Counted from the first letter of the stretch, positions 43,101-53,520 are shown. The stretch: 64,000 nt of DNA from Enchytraeus crypticus (GCA_905160935.1 CAJHZI010000431.1:2450001-2514000); one strand, 5' to 3'. The notes: generated from the sequence alone by a model not told the origin. Numbers and translations: made by a program.

Positions 43101-46100
43101 GTTGATTTTGTATATTATATTACGTTATGTAAAGTACTTTAGTGTTACGAGTTAAACGTGTATGTGAATATTTCGGATTCATCATAAGGACAGTCAGTTT
43201 GAACTTACTTAACTATTCGTTGATATTACCTATTTGGATATTTCTTTATTTTCTTGATCTGTATTAAATTCGCGTTTTAGTTTAAATTAAAGTCATTAAA
43301 TACTAAATACTGTAGTCTGTTAGTAAATTCGTGAAAGGTCAGGGTCTTTAGATTAGTGTAGTTTGATTACGAGGTCCCACGTTAAATTCACTTAATAATT
43401 ACATTTAAGGATTTAGCGTCTGTTTCGGGTGTGGTTAGCCTTGCTGAGGTAGAACACCACCTGACAGTGATGATCTCAATTCGTATCAATATCAATACAG
43501 TGGAGTGTTCGAATTACAGAGTAATCAGCTTAATACGTCATGCATCGAAGATCCTATTAACGATAATGAATAATAGCATTCAGTCGAAAGCAGATATGGT
43601 ACTGAGCAAAACAAAAATTGGTTTTAGGAAAAGATACAGCACCTGAGAAACAATAGAGGTAATGCGAGTCCTTTGCAAAGGAAGCTTTGATTATTGAAAT
43701 GACGTTTTTGTAGGTTTTGTGCAATTTGAGAAGGCCTTTGTCTGGGTTGATTGGATAACGATGATGAATATCTTGAACAGAATAAGAATCGACTTAAGAG
43801 ATAAAAGACTACTTTTGTTTTAGTAATCAAAATCCAAAAAGAATACTCAGAAGAAGGTGAAATAGGACGGGAGTAGGACAAGGTTGTAGTATTTCGCCGT
43901 TGCTGTTTAACATTTACGCTGATGTAATGATGGATGAAGCTATGGAAGAGATGGAAGAACGAATAGAAGTAGGAGGAATATTGTTACAAGATGTACGATT
44001 TGCAGATGACAAAGGAATGGTAGTGGGCAGTAAGACTGAACTGCAGAAGATAACGGATAGGCTGAATGATACGGCATTTAGATATAGCATGAAGATTAAT
44101 ATAAAAAATTGGAACAGGTAGAGAGTTTCAGATATTTGGGTCATACTATAACCGATAACGGGAAACGTGAGACTGAAATATGCAGTAGAATTGCACAAGC
44201 AAACGTGGCCTTCGGTAATAGGAAAAAGCTTTTAACAAAAAGTCTATAGAAAGACACAAAAATCAAGAGAAGAAAACCTTGGTTTCGACCACGTTATTTT
44301 ATGGATGTGAAACATGGACCTTAAGGAAGGAAGATACAAAGAAACTAGGGGCATTGGAAATGTGGATTTGGAGACGAATGGAGAGAATTAGCTGGACGCA
44401 AAAGGTTACAAGTGAGGAAGTTGTGGAGAGAGTTGGTACAGATAGACAGTTGATAAATGTATTAAGAAATAGGAAGAAGGGTTAGATGGGCCACATTCTA
44501 GGGGGGGAGGTTCTATTAATAGAGGTCATAGAAGGTAGAATGGAAAGAAAAAGAGGCAGAGGCAGGCCGAGATTAGAAATGTTAGATGATTTAAAGACCC
44601 ACTCATATGTGGACATGAAGAGGAAAGCGGAAGATAGAGAAGAGTGGAGGCGTTTTACACCACGGACGTGCCAGTAGGCAGTGGACTTAGAGAGAGAGAG
44701 AGAGAGAGAGAGAGTGAGAAAGAGAGAGAATATCTCTAGTAGGCTATAATATTTCTAAATATATTTAAATTGTGTACTGAAAAAGGCGTGTTCGTTACAA
44801 GAAGATCCACGGCAATTGATGAGTAATCAATAGTCGGATTGAAATCATGTTTCTTTAAAAAAAATCACGATTAATGCTAGTATGCAAACTTTCGACTAGC
44901 TTTTCCAAAATTTGGGTCACCTTACGTATCAATTTGTAGCGTCGATAAAATATATTGAAGAGAGCAGATTTCTTACGTTTTTTCAAGAGAAAGATCACCA
45001 AAATAATGAATATGATGAGGAGAATGACTATAACGACAGAAAGCACAACTAGTCCCATCGAAAACTCACTTGAATCTGCAATGAAATAATAATATACATG
45101 TATAGATTATTGAATGGCTGTTAATCAGTTAATAATTTTATATCCATCCGTACGGTAATAACGCTAAGAAATGCTAGCAGTCTTTGTTCACTTTTTATAG
45201 TCACGTCCTTTTACTGTTCTACAGTAGGCTCCCTTAATTTACTTGAATCTCAGCGGTCTCATCAAAGTCACGATAGGATTATATATTTAGTCTTCAAACA
45301 GGTTGAAGAAAACGTTTTTGAATTGCCAATTAATTAGGTGGAAGAAATACTGAAAGCATTTCCTAACGTGATTTACAAACCTGTGATTTACAAACTGAAA
45401 ATTTGCAACGATGACATTTGTTTTTTATATGTTATTCGTATGAAGCTACTGTAAAAACTACTTAACTTAGTCCAAAATAATAATATATGTACGCTTAGGC
45501 TCATGTTTCTAAACATATTGCGTCTTCAAACAGATTCACATTTCAGGTTTCAAATGAAAGTATATTGCGCGTTTAATGTGCGATTGTATTGGCGACGGCT
45601 TTTACGATGGCTAGTTAATAGAAAGTTTCAACCCAACACACAGACAAAATAACTATAGCAATCTTCTAAGCATAGTTTCAGTTAAATTATTCTAATTTGA
45701 TTAACCTACGTTTAATGTCTCTTTCCTCATGACAAGTACATTGTTAGGAAAGATGCGACCATGTTTGGACTTTCTTCTGCTGCCAAGCGCCCTAACTGTT
45801 TTGACATATAATAGTAATCTAATAACAAAGATGCTGCAATTTACATGACTACACACAGAAGGCCCTACATACGATTTTGGCTAAATATTCTTCAAAGGAT
45901 TACTTTAACACTATAGGCAGTTTATTCGTTTAGCTACACATTTTTCTACATATATGAGGTTCAAACATCGTTGTAGTGAACTAAAAATCCCTCATGATTA
46001 GATCTATTAGCTTTCAATGCCGAATTAATAAATTGTTATGTTAGATATATAGGCCTATTCATTTCTTAAATTACTATAGTCCCAAGTATATTTGGGGAAT

Positions 46101-48714
46101 AACTGATGATATGGTGTGGGACAGATGGGACTAGAGAAAGTCTATTTCTTTCCGACCTTTGTTAAACTGGGATTTAAGGGAATATGACGATGATAATGAC
46201 TATAATCCCAAGTGTGATGTAAATTTAGTCACAGACTGTCTTACGACCCTAAGATGTCCTGTAATGCCCAACAGAATAAACCATTTAAACTGTCATGACG
46301 TTACCTCATATTCTAAATGAGGGATTATCAAATTAGGTGATATAATAATATTAATAGTAACAACAATTAGAGTGCTACAGTCATCAATGACAACATCGAG
46401 CAAAATTGCGACAAAATCAAGCCGGCGAGCAAAAAGAAGGTCCAAAAACGGTGCAAATTCCAAAATCCAGACAAATATAAAGCTTACTGTTTACTACGGA
46501 AACTTCTATTGGGGATTTTTGAGGTTCATATAAATTTTAAGTTGAGCAAAAAGAGGATTTTAGAGAAGGAGTACTATCTTATATAGGCCTAAGTAAATAC
46601 TATTATTATTATTATAATTATTGCCTGGAGTAAAGGAACAATAAGAAAAGTATTTGCCCTATTTAAAGGGTCTTCTCCACAATGAAAAATACTAATCGCA
46701 AAGAAATGAGAAGCAAATATGCCATACGTACCAAGAGGTAAATATTATTCTAAAAGACAGCGAAATGTGAAGGGTATTGCAACATGCAGTTAAAATCATC
46801 TGCTTCAAGTAATGCCCTATTTAGATATACTGCATAATATTATCTATAGACAAATAGAATATGTAGGCCTATGCTGCATACGCAATGCGCATTTCTTCCA
46901 AGTTCTCATAATCGAATAAGCTATGGGTTGCCTGCACTGAAAGTTGCAATGTAAGACCTATATCAGTCATAGGCCTATAAAAAGTTTAGATTATTAAATC
47001 ACTTATTATATATTTACATGTAGGGCTATTGCCTTTTGCACATTGGATTTTTAATAGGTAGCTGCAGTCTTAGCTTTAGTCAGCCGGATAAGTATTTGCA
47101 GTTAAGTAGACTATTGTAAAACTTCGGACTTTTTACTAGCTAAGTTTGTGAGATTTTAAAGGTGTGTATCAACACAAAGCTAACTTACATGTATATATTT
47201 TATCAGCATGTGCACTTTTAAATGTGAGCCATTTTTCGTAGAATAATAGTAATAATGCAGATTTAACTTTTAATTCCTAGCGCAAGGAATGGCAAGGGTG
47301 AAGTCAGGAACGACCCACAGCAGACGTCACCCAGTATCAATTCAAACAAATTTTTTCTCTAAAACATGCTCAATAGAAGTAAATCTGAATGTGAATTTTA
47401 TGTGTGAATTTGTTTAACAATTTGCGAAACATTAACAAGTCATCAAAATTATTCATGATATGCACAAACCATTGTTAGCAGCTGTGATCACAACCAGTTT
47501 TGCAAAGCACGTTCGATTGTCAGCTAAGGGGCACTTTACTGTACACTGAACGTAGCCTGATAAGTTACTTAAGATGAGGCTGCTTTCAAGTTCATTAGAC
47601 TCCGATAACACTTGGTCATCATGTCCTCTCCATTGGAACGAACAGCTACTGATCTCATTCAAACACTTTACATTTGAAGTTTGCTGTTGAATAGTTTTCT
47701 TTTCAGGTAAAGCTAAAATAGTTTAAGAAATGATTGCATCATCAGTAATTATATCGTCTATATTGTAATGTTTTCCAGAAATTGTTCGCACACGAATTCT
47801 CCAGTTTCCAAACACTTTTGTTTAAAATCCAAGCATATTTTAATGCAGTCTATTTATAAATATATGACACCAACTGGATTATATTTTAATTAATCAGCGA
47901 TACTGAAATAGTGTACAAAATTCACGACTAACTATCCAGGAGCTGATGCAAAAGGATAGTTAAAAGAAGTTGTGCAAAGAAATCAATATGAGCGGATAAG
48001 AAGAAACGAAGGTTTAACTTTTGAGGAAAGTAGCTATGGAGATTGAAAAGGTGAAGACTCTTGAAATTAGAGGAGTAAACGAGACTCAGAGCCAGATAAA
48101 AGTGGCTATAAAAGAGCAGCCAAAAAAGTTATAGTTTCAAAAAAAGCCAAGAGAGCTATAAAAAAAACTTGAATCACAAGTGAAATGATAGAGAAGATGG
48201 ATGAAAGTAAATACTGGAAATAGAGTCAGACAGAATATGAGAAAAGGGAATATGCGAGACTAAATAATGAGCTGCGAAGTGCAGTAGACTAATCAAGAGA
48301 TCAATGGTGGGATGAGAAATGTGATGACCTAGAGGTGTATGATAGAAGAGGATGTTAGGATTTATTGTATCAAGAAGTGCAACAATTGATAAGAAACGAG
48401 AAGAGTGTAGGTGCGGAAAACACTGGTATAAATGACAAATATAGGGAACTAAAGACTGAAATACATGAGGCAACTGAAAGATTGAGAGAATACGTGGAGT
48501 ATTATTTTGTATGAAAATACCAGTAAGCTAACAGTAGAGAAATTTAAGTTAGAAGAAAAATTGATCAAAAAGGGTCTGATGTAATGAAATAAGAAATTTA
48601 TAAAGCAATTATAGAAATGAGGAAAAGAAAAGCAGCGAGAATTGATGACGTGCCGTCAGAATTCCCAAACGTATTAGAAAGAGAAACACTGCAAAGACTT
48701 GTGAATCTATGCAA

Positions 48715-48775
<61 letters not shown>

Positions 48776-51700
48776 GAATCATAACCTTAACATAACATAC
48801 AGCATGCCTCAAAAATCCTAATAAAAATAATAAACGAACCATTCAATCAAAGTAATTGTAATTAATTAGTTATAGGATATTTTATTTTACATGAGCAGTT
48901 TATGTACTGTACTACGAAAACGAATAGAGATATGCATGTCTTACGCTTCAGTATGATTCGGGGAGATGTCCACTGTAGTTTCTGTATGCTTTGGTCTTTA
49001 TTACTGCTATTGCTTAGAGGAGTAAAGACCAAAGATGACTGGTTGACTCTGCCCTGTAATGGAACAACTAAAGTCGACTTTATAAAAACATTATTGCAGC
49101 TCTCAGTTAATAATTTAAAATTCTCGATTACATCCTGGTGACCTTGATCCCATCTCACCGTGACCGCACCTGATCCCGTGCAGTTCAGGATGCAGGAAGT
49201 ACTTATATTAGAAGCGTCAGCACAGTCAGGGTCATAGAACCATCCTGTCTCAATGATGTTGTGTCGACAGTCTGGCGCTCCTCCTACATTGCAGTCAAAT
49301 AATATAGTCTTGCTCAATGATAATTTCATTGGAAATTAAAAAAGTTGACAAAATGGAGACCTCATCGCCACTGGCGGGAGCAAATGGCGACATCGGTGAT
49401 ATGTTCGACCGCTGATCTGTATGTGCGAGGTTCAAATTGGGGCTCGCCCGTCACTGACATCGCTTTCGAGTGAGGAAACTAACGTTACCACTAGCTTTAC
49501 CAGCTTTTTAGTAACTCAGTATCTGAAATCTGAACATTCAAACATTTTGCGGTCCAGAAGTACGGGGTTTAAATGTGAAATGGTGAAGATCATAGTCTCT
49601 ACAATTAAATTATGTAATATTAGTGCTGTTAAGCGATTTGAGCTAAATGGAATTCAGTGCTAGATCACTGATATTGATTCATTCACTGACTAGTAAAATT
49701 GAAGAAATTATATTGATGATAACTACCAAGCTGTAAAAGTTAGTCAAAATATATTTATGATGGGTCAAAACATGATAGACCTAAATTCTAACACTCTAGG
49801 GGAAATGTGTATATTGATGATTTAATATACACATTTCTGATGTGTATATGGATGATTTAAGAGAGTTTAAATTATGCATAACTTGTTTCGAGATTTAATT
49901 TGTTTTAATATAAATTTTAGCTTACGTTGTTAGTGAATCTTCCAGGTCTTTTTGGCTAGGATGAAAAAAGTAGGATGAAAGGATATTTGAAATTTATTAT
50001 GAAACTATAAACGGATAACGATATTCGATAATCGAAAACATCTCAAGTTGCTAATAAACTATTTCTCAAGAATATAATTTTAGACGGCATGGGCTCAGTA
50101 ATGTTTTTATCATAAACATTAACGTAATGTTTGTTGTCTTACTTCGTAAACCACGGTAGCAGAAGCTTCATAATTATTGAGAATACATAATAATTTTTTA
50201 GAAGGATATCTTGCTCTAATATCACCTAAATTTCAATATATTCAACTTCAACTTAGAATTTTGTGTTATTCCACATGATATTTTATAGCAAGCTATTTCC
50301 GCATTGTTTAACCTTTTAAATTAAAGAGATCGTTTTAGTCAAATTTTAAAACAGAGTGGTGGAGAAAATTTACCGATTACAGTAAGATGTGCACTTTGGA
50401 ATTGTCCCTTCTCCAAGCCAAACCCAGAGTCATCAATACAAGTGTATTTCCCGGCATCGTCATATGATACATTGACAATCCTTAAGTTGTAGTTGTCTAC
50501 AGTATATCGATCAACGAATGGAGACGTTACAACTCCGCGTCCATGGTAGACATCGGTCTCAAACTCGACCCCAGGAGAAAGTCTTGTCCATTTCACGGCA
50601 AATGGTAGATCGGTGCTACACTTGATCACTATTTCAGAACCCACGACAGCCACAACGTCTTCAGGTTTGTCGATAAGTGCAGCGAATACTAAAAATCACA
50701 ATTATCAAAAAATGAATATACATATATCAGCATGAAATTAGGTTGCAGTCTGGTGTTTAGAGTCTAGTGTAGGCTATGTTAGTAGTGCCAATCTATTATC
50801 AATTAAATCAATAATCTGACAATAACAGCTGGTGACGTTCAATTAAAACCCTTGGCTCTATCTTTACCGATAATCTTTCTTGAGATCAAAAGGAGGTTTA
50901 CGCCTGCATCTATATTGTATAGCCTCTAATCAGTTAATTTCACTCTTTTATTATTGTATTGTTATGTTGTTGTTACCTTTCTTAAATGAAGTCGAGTTGC
51001 TGGATCAAATGGTCCAATTTTATTGAACTAAAGTCTAATGGGGTCACTACACAGTTCTCTTACTTCAACTTTCGCAACGTTGTTAGAAAGTGATCGTTGA
51101 TACATTGTAGTAAAAGTTCTGTATTAAAGCGAGTTATTTAATTTCCAGAAGTCAGAGTTTGTGCAGATGAAAATAGTATGAAATTAATAATTTTACAAAT
51201 TTCAGATATGTCATTTACTTAAATAATAGGAACAGAGATCCTAATATTGATCCTTGTGGGACAATACAATGTATAATCCCATAGTCCATTTAGGTTAGTT
51301 TGAAAGCATCTAGGATCCGTAGCAGTTAATGCAAATATGCTCTGCCTCGTTAATCACATTTGTGTACTAATTGTAATTTTTCATTCTTTAATTTATTTCC
51401 TAAATTATGGTGTCAATCAATTCTCATCCAAATTGAATAGATTTTAGTATTGATTACGCTCCTTTACTATTGATGACATAAAACTAATAGACTGCAACCC
51501 TTGCGTGACAGAGAGTAATACTAATTTTTGTATCACAAGTAAATACTTGCAAGTATCATGCAATGCCAGTGTATATTCATGTGCATCTTAATGTATGAGC
51601 ATTTATTAGCATCTGCTTATATACGTTTATGTTTGCATTAGTAAAACAAATAATAATATAATAATTGGTAGATATACATGTATACTAGTTATTTGTTGTA

Positions 51701-52643
51701 GTTTTAACAGTCGTTTGAATAGACGAATACATAGCACACTAGCATGAAGCGCAGGAGGCCATCGGATCGAATCTCAGCCGGACCGTCTCTGATATTAAAA
51801 GTATCCCTGGATAACCATGGATACTCTAAGTGAAAACACACTTTAGACTTTGCTTAAAGTTTTTTAAGCCATTCCTTTTGGAAAAAGCCAACTGCCATCA
51901 CGTACAACAGTAATTATTTATAAGTTCTACACTAAAGAATCAACGTAATTTTTTTAATATTCGACTACAACATACAGCAAATAAAATGTCAGATGTAGAT
52001 CGAGTGTACCGCTCAGAACTGAAGAAATCATCCCGCTCTTGCAGATTCATATCAATCCAGATAATAGAAAAGATACAAATAGCAGGTGGAAGTTAATTAG
52101 CCTGGACTAAAGCATAATAGGGTGAGACACAAGAGAGGGTTGAACTCAGTTCCAAAAACTTGGAGAACATAACCTTTTTGAAGAAACGCGTGACCGCGAG
52201 TTGTGGGGTAGTTAGGATTAAGGTTTGGGTTGTTATTTTAGTCTAAAAGCTTAGACGCTACTTAGGTCAATATAAGGTTAATTGAACAATGAAAATAGAC
52301 TGCATAGTTATTACTTGTCGTAATTATATACATCAAGCATGTAACACATGAAATTTTATGTTGAAAAGTGGGGGGAATATTCCCTAGTATCTCAACCAAC
52401 TCTAACAGTGGGGGCATAACTCCGACTCCCCTCCTCCCCCGTCAGTTGTGCCCCCTTAGCACAAAAACACACAAAACGTAGTAACGGGCAGCCAATACGG
52501 CTAGCCATTCTGTTATCTACAGTAACTTTTTATTAGTAATGTATTAACTCAAATAAACTTACAGAGAATACAACATAATACATACCTATAGGAGCCGCAG
52601 ACAGAATCCAGAATACTAATGCAATACGATACAGGTTCTGCAT
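29767..52643 (-). CDS. Receptor gene A: Ig-type ectodomain, one TM, cytoplasmic propeller-like domain, Ser/Asn-rich tail
   Basis: Eleven-exon model built by eye from GT/AG sites. In transcription order the exons are 52643-52586, 50688-50374, 49283-48945, 47712-47470, 45075-44977, 39333-38216, 37660-37425, 35160-35058, 34551-34495, 33454-33342 and 31156-29767. The coding length is 4071 bases (1356 residues plus stop), and every exon pair agrees in phase (1-1 for all ectodomain joins, as is usual for Ig-type receptors). Layout: signal peptide 1-19; V-type Ig domain about 20-124; Cys-rich Ig-like segments about 125-318; TM helix about 325-348; NHL/propeller-like domain about 470-724; helical region about 725-893; disordered tail to 1356 with one ITIM-like SLYDRL. 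It has the shape of a type I membrane receptor. Ligand and pathway are unknown. Least certain are the start of exon 3 and the start of exon 7. It has a tandem paralogue at 59.8-64 kb. Confidence 0.75.
31830..32820 (+). pseudogene. LINE-B fragment (L2/CR1-like reverse transcriptase)
   Basis: Lies in gene A intron 10, on the opposite strand. RT motifs: [35 protein letters not shown] with SVLGPL, and [12 protein letters not shown] (YADD box). The C-terminal text [16 protein letters not shown] and [11 protein letters not shown] follows. Several frameshifts and stops; truncated at both ends. The text GLPSSS...RLQR at 32690-32715 leads into sequence that corresponds to the copy at 41990-42425. Confidence 0.85.
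33342..33454 (-). CDS. Gene A exon 10
   Basis: Acceptor CTACTCTAG, donor GTATTA, phase 0 to 2: [16 protein letters not shown] then [17 protein letters not shown], a likely coiled helix. The phase 2 end is exactly what the last exon needs. An earlier GTAAAC donor would break the phase. Confidence 0.6.
33691..33774. repeat. 42-bp tandem duplication
   Basis: Two exact copies beginning CGCTCTAATATAATTGCTGA, inside gene A intron 9. Confidence 0.95.
33825..34010 (+). repeat. SINE-like family X, diverged copy
   Basis: Shares GGGATTAACTTGT, AAGCTATAGGCAGC and GTGAGCAGACTGTTTGCA-like words with 57430-57750. Degenerate, within an intron of gene A. Confidence 0.45.
34495..34551 (-). CDS. Gene A exon 9
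   Basis: Nineteen codons, acceptor TAATTCAG, donor GTTAGT, phase 0 to 0: [19 protein letters not shown]. Short, but open and phase-compatible with both neighbours. Confidence 0.55.
35058..35160 (-). CDS. Gene A exon 8
   Basis: Acceptor TGATTTCAG, donor GTAAAT, phase 2 to 0. Encodes [18 protein letters not shown] then [15 protein letters not shown], helical. The phase match on both sides and the strong splice sites are the support. Confidence 0.65.
37073..37128. repeat. (TA)n(TG)n microsatellite
   Basis: TA run ending in GTGTGTGTG within gene A intron 7. The frame across it is not coding. Confidence 0.95.
37425..37660 (-). CDS. Gene A exon 7: helical cytoplasmic region
   Basis: About 78 codons, phase 0 to 2 (donor GTAGGT). 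The frame [18 protein letters not shown], then [18 protein letters not shown] is helical and of no recognised family. The chosen acceptor (TATTTAAG, phase 0) fits exon 6. An alternative acceptor at about 37692 gives a different phase and adds MALVNVLFK. Confidence 0.6.
38216..39333 (-). CDS. Gene A exon 6: cytoplasmic propeller-like domain
   Basis: 373 codons, acceptor TTTTCCAG, donor GTTAGC, phase 1 to 0. A basic juxtamembrane part ([12 protein letters not shown]) and an acidic linker lead to repeated strands of NHL/propeller style: [64 protein letters not shown] and [16 protein letters not shown]. It aligns end to end with 59786-60912. The number of blades cannot be settled by eye. Confidence 0.85.
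39440..40340. other. Gene A intron 5, left part
   Basis: No gene or recognised element. Contains TAGGCCTA-type words and AT-rich unique-looking sequence. Confidence 0.4.
40355..40580 (-). repeat. SINE-like family X, diverged copy
   Basis: Minus-strand relative of 57430-57750, with GCACTCCATAGATCAGCA and ATCCTTCCACAAAATGC matching in reverse complement. Heavily diverged. Confidence 0.45.
40700..40920 (-). repeat. LINE-M 3' tail fragment
   Basis: Inverted match to the end of the copy at 44580-44690: TGCCTACTGGCAGGTCCATG, then ACGCCTCCAAGCTTCTCTGT, then GTCCACATTCGAGTG. Only the 3' end is retained. Confidence 0.7.
41536..41593. repeat. Perfect 26-bp palindrome in LINE-M
   Basis: Arms 41536-41561 and 41568-41593 (ATGATAGAAGAGGGAGGTCG and its complement) are exact with a six-base loop CATATA. 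The left arm matches the usual LINE-M text (compare 48338-48360), so the right arm is an inverted copy of it. Confidence 0.95.
41826..42425 (-). pseudogene. LINE-B 3' fragment (C-terminus plus 3' UTR) inserted in LINE-M
   Basis: Minus-strand frames [18 protein letters not shown], then [16 protein letters not shown], then [13 protein letters not shown]-like text, then STFSKLKTYLF-like text are the standard C-terminal end of L2/CR1-type RT proteins. The 3' UTR ends with CATCATCCCTGGATGAGG, AAACGGACGTTAAACC and (TTA)n, the same tail as the family Z fragments. Frameshifted and 5'-truncated. Confidence 0.8.
42627..43466. mobile_element. Solo LTR (840 bp) in LINE-M
   Basis: Begins TGTCAGGG and ends CCTGACA, an inverted pair of the TG...CA type. 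Flanked by an exact 5-bp target duplication GTGAT (42622-42626 and 43467-43471) that restores the LINE-M text on removal. No internal coding region. A 5-bp duplication fits Ty3/Gypsy-like elements. It is a recombination remnant. Confidence 0.9.
44691..44735. repeat. (GA)n microsatellite
   Basis: GA run following the LINE-M 3' end. Confidence 0.9.
44977..45075 (-). CDS. Gene A exon 5: transmembrane segment
   Basis: 33 codons, acceptor TTGCAG, donor GTAAGA, phase 1 to 1. [19 protein letters not shown] continues as VIFLLKK: one strongly hydrophobic helix followed by basic residues, so the following exons should be cytoplasmic. Confidence 0.85.
46085..46205 (+). repeat. SINE-like family Y copy
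   Basis: Shares GATATGGTGTGGGACAGA, then GTTAAACTGGGATTTAAGGG and a GATGAT-like tail with copies at 53960-54243, 54296-54420 (inverted), 56090-56280 and 59525-59665. Within gene A intron 4. Confidence 0.65.
46358..46474 (+). repeat. Dispersed repeat D1, copy 2
   Basis: Same text as 626-737 with a few differences. Confidence 0.7.
47240..47345 (-). repeat. Family Z-like SINE fragment
   Basis: The reverse complement reads GGGTGACGTCTGCTGTGGGT, then CCTGACTTCACCCTTGCC and a TTAAA-containing end, a diverged family Z tail next to exon 4. Confidence 0.4.
47470..47712 (-). CDS. Gene A exon 4: Cys-rich Ig-like domain
   Basis: 81 codons, acceptor CTATTTTAG, donor GTTTGTG, phase 1 to 1. The pattern [17 protein letters not shown], then [12 protein letters not shown], then LVVITAAN matches the paralogous exon at 63789-64000 (KCLNEESNCTFIWRD, then EEVNCTAYCPLL, then LVVIS), which supports it as real and conserved. 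Confidence 0.8.
47940..48700 (+). pseudogene. LINE-M fragment (linker region)
   Basis: Plus strand, within gene A intron 3. It matches the start of the larger LINE-M copy (AATAATGAGCTGCGAAGTGC, then GATCAATGGTGGGATGAGAA, then TATGATAGAAGAGGATG) and extends further upstream and downstream to GAATTGATGACGTGCCGTCA. Stops and frameshifts are frequent. Confidence 0.75.
48718..48775. repeat. (TA)n microsatellite
   Basis: TA run at the end of the LINE-M fragment. Confidence 0.95.
48945..49283 (-). CDS. Gene A exon 3: Cys-rich Ig-like segment
   Basis: 113 codons, phase 1 to 1, donor GTAAGA. The frame has several Cys ([30 protein letters not shown]), a VTVRWDQG strand and N-glycosylation sequons (NQS, NSS, NCT). 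The acceptor CAATGTAG at 49285-49284 is the only nearby one in the needed phase, but its pyrimidine tract is weak. Confidence 0.6.
49386..49500 (+). repeat. Family Z SINE with tRNA-like head
   Basis: A B-box-like GAGGTTCAAATTGG is followed by CACTGACATCGCTTTCGAGT and GAGGAAACTAACGTTA, the family Z 3' tail. Confidence 0.5.
49802..49838. repeat. Short hairpin
   Basis: AAATGTGTATAT and ATATACACATTT around a short loop, in gene A intron 2. Function unknown. Confidence 0.6.
50374..50688 (-). CDS. Gene A exon 2: V-type Ig domain
   Basis: Acceptor TTTTTAG, donor GTAAATTT, phase 1 to 1, 105 codons. Ig hallmarks: first Cys in [10 protein letters not shown], Trp in AVKWTRL, and [10 protein letters not shown] with the second Cys. 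Strands such as [10 protein letters not shown] and the end AHLTVIG fit a single complete domain. Confidence 0.9.
50700..52580. other. Gene A intron 1
   Basis: No coding signal. At 51720-51790 there is a tRNA-like SINE head (TAGCACACTAGCATGAAGCG, then GGATCGAATCTCAG). Confidence 0.4.
52586..52643 (-). CDS. Gene A exon 1: signal peptide
   Basis: ATG at 52643-52641 followed by [19 protein letters not shown], a short N-region, hydrophobic core and small-residue end. The donor is GTATG at 52585, and the exon ends in phase 1, as typical signal-peptide exons of Ig receptors do. Confidence 0.75.
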
Positions 52644-53143
52644 ATTTATTTTCTAAAGGTGTATATCTTCCTAATTGTGTTCTCTTTAAGTAAAGACAAT
52701 TGTGGCCTAAATGTAGATTGTTTCTTACCGCTTACATAATTGTCGTACTGATTATGATTTTTGTAGTAACTTGTGTCAGGGCCTAAATGTGTCCGACAAG
52801 ACTGTAATATTATTTAAAGTCTATATAATTAAATAATAATATTAATACTATTATTTAATATTATTACGGATATGAAGTTTCAAAATATAAAAATAACGCT
52901 GAACTATCGTCAATTTAACTATATGTTTCCTAGAAGTCTATGACATTATTACGAATATGAAGTTTTAATATATAAAACAAAGCAGCATTATCGTCAATTT
53001 AACTAAATGTACAACAGTACATTGTTAAGTTCTTTGCTTACTAATACTATCGAAAAAGTAATAACAATTAGGCTCTTATTGACTAATAACTCAGATACAA
53101 AAGAATTGTTGCGTATAATATTCATTGCATTTGATATTCGTTT

Positions 53144-53157
53144 ACTTTCGCTTTCAC
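53144..53157 (-). promoter_or_regulatory. ISRE/IRF-like motif upstream of gene A
   Basis: The minus strand reads GTGAAAGCGAAAGT, matching the GAAANNGAAA core of interferon-regulatory-factor sites, about 500 bases upstream of the gene A start codon. Chance occurrence is possible, and no TATA box was identified with confidence. Confidence 0.25.
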
Positions 53158-53460
53158 GTCTTTGTTGCACCTTGAATTAAATTACCTGTACAATATTACG
53201 CTTACCTGCCGTTTATCGAGATAGTAGGCATTGGACTATAATTTTGATAACAAGAGCCCAATAAATGGTCTGTGGCACGATAACAAGCTACAGTAAATTG
53301 TTGTTCAGCGCTAGTGAAGTTTGAGGGTGTTTTGATTGCACCTATCAGAGTTAATTTACTGCTATAGGTTAGTAAAGACCGTATGGACGATTCTCAGTTA
53401 GTTTGCATACATGTACACAATTAAGCATTTATTATGGAGTTTCCTTGCAATTGACAGACA

Positions 53461-53520
53461 GAGATGCAGAATTTATATATATACATATATAAATTAAGAT
53501 ATACATATATATAAATTAAG

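Larger units (their letters stand above)
41400..44690 (+). pseudogene. LINE-M copy with nested insertions
   Basis: Non-LTR retrotransposon in gene A intron 5, opposite to the gene. Segments in order: linker region 41407-41820 ([17 protein letters not shown]), 42433-42626 ([17 protein letters not shown]), 43467-44690 ([18 protein letters not shown], then [18 protein letters not shown], then [18 protein letters not shown] with the ADD box). Then comes the C-terminal [17 protein letters not shown] and [18 protein letters not shown]. Interrupted by the LINE-B piece (41826-42425) and a solo LTR (42627-43466). Several frameshifts and stops. The clade is not assigned. A (GA)n run follows at 44691-44735. 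Confidence 0.85.

Noticed and set aside
44855-44976. Extension of the gene A TM exon to a 67-residue protein
   Set aside because: The text after KK is read-through past a GTAAGA donor; joining at the donor keeps frame with the propeller exon.
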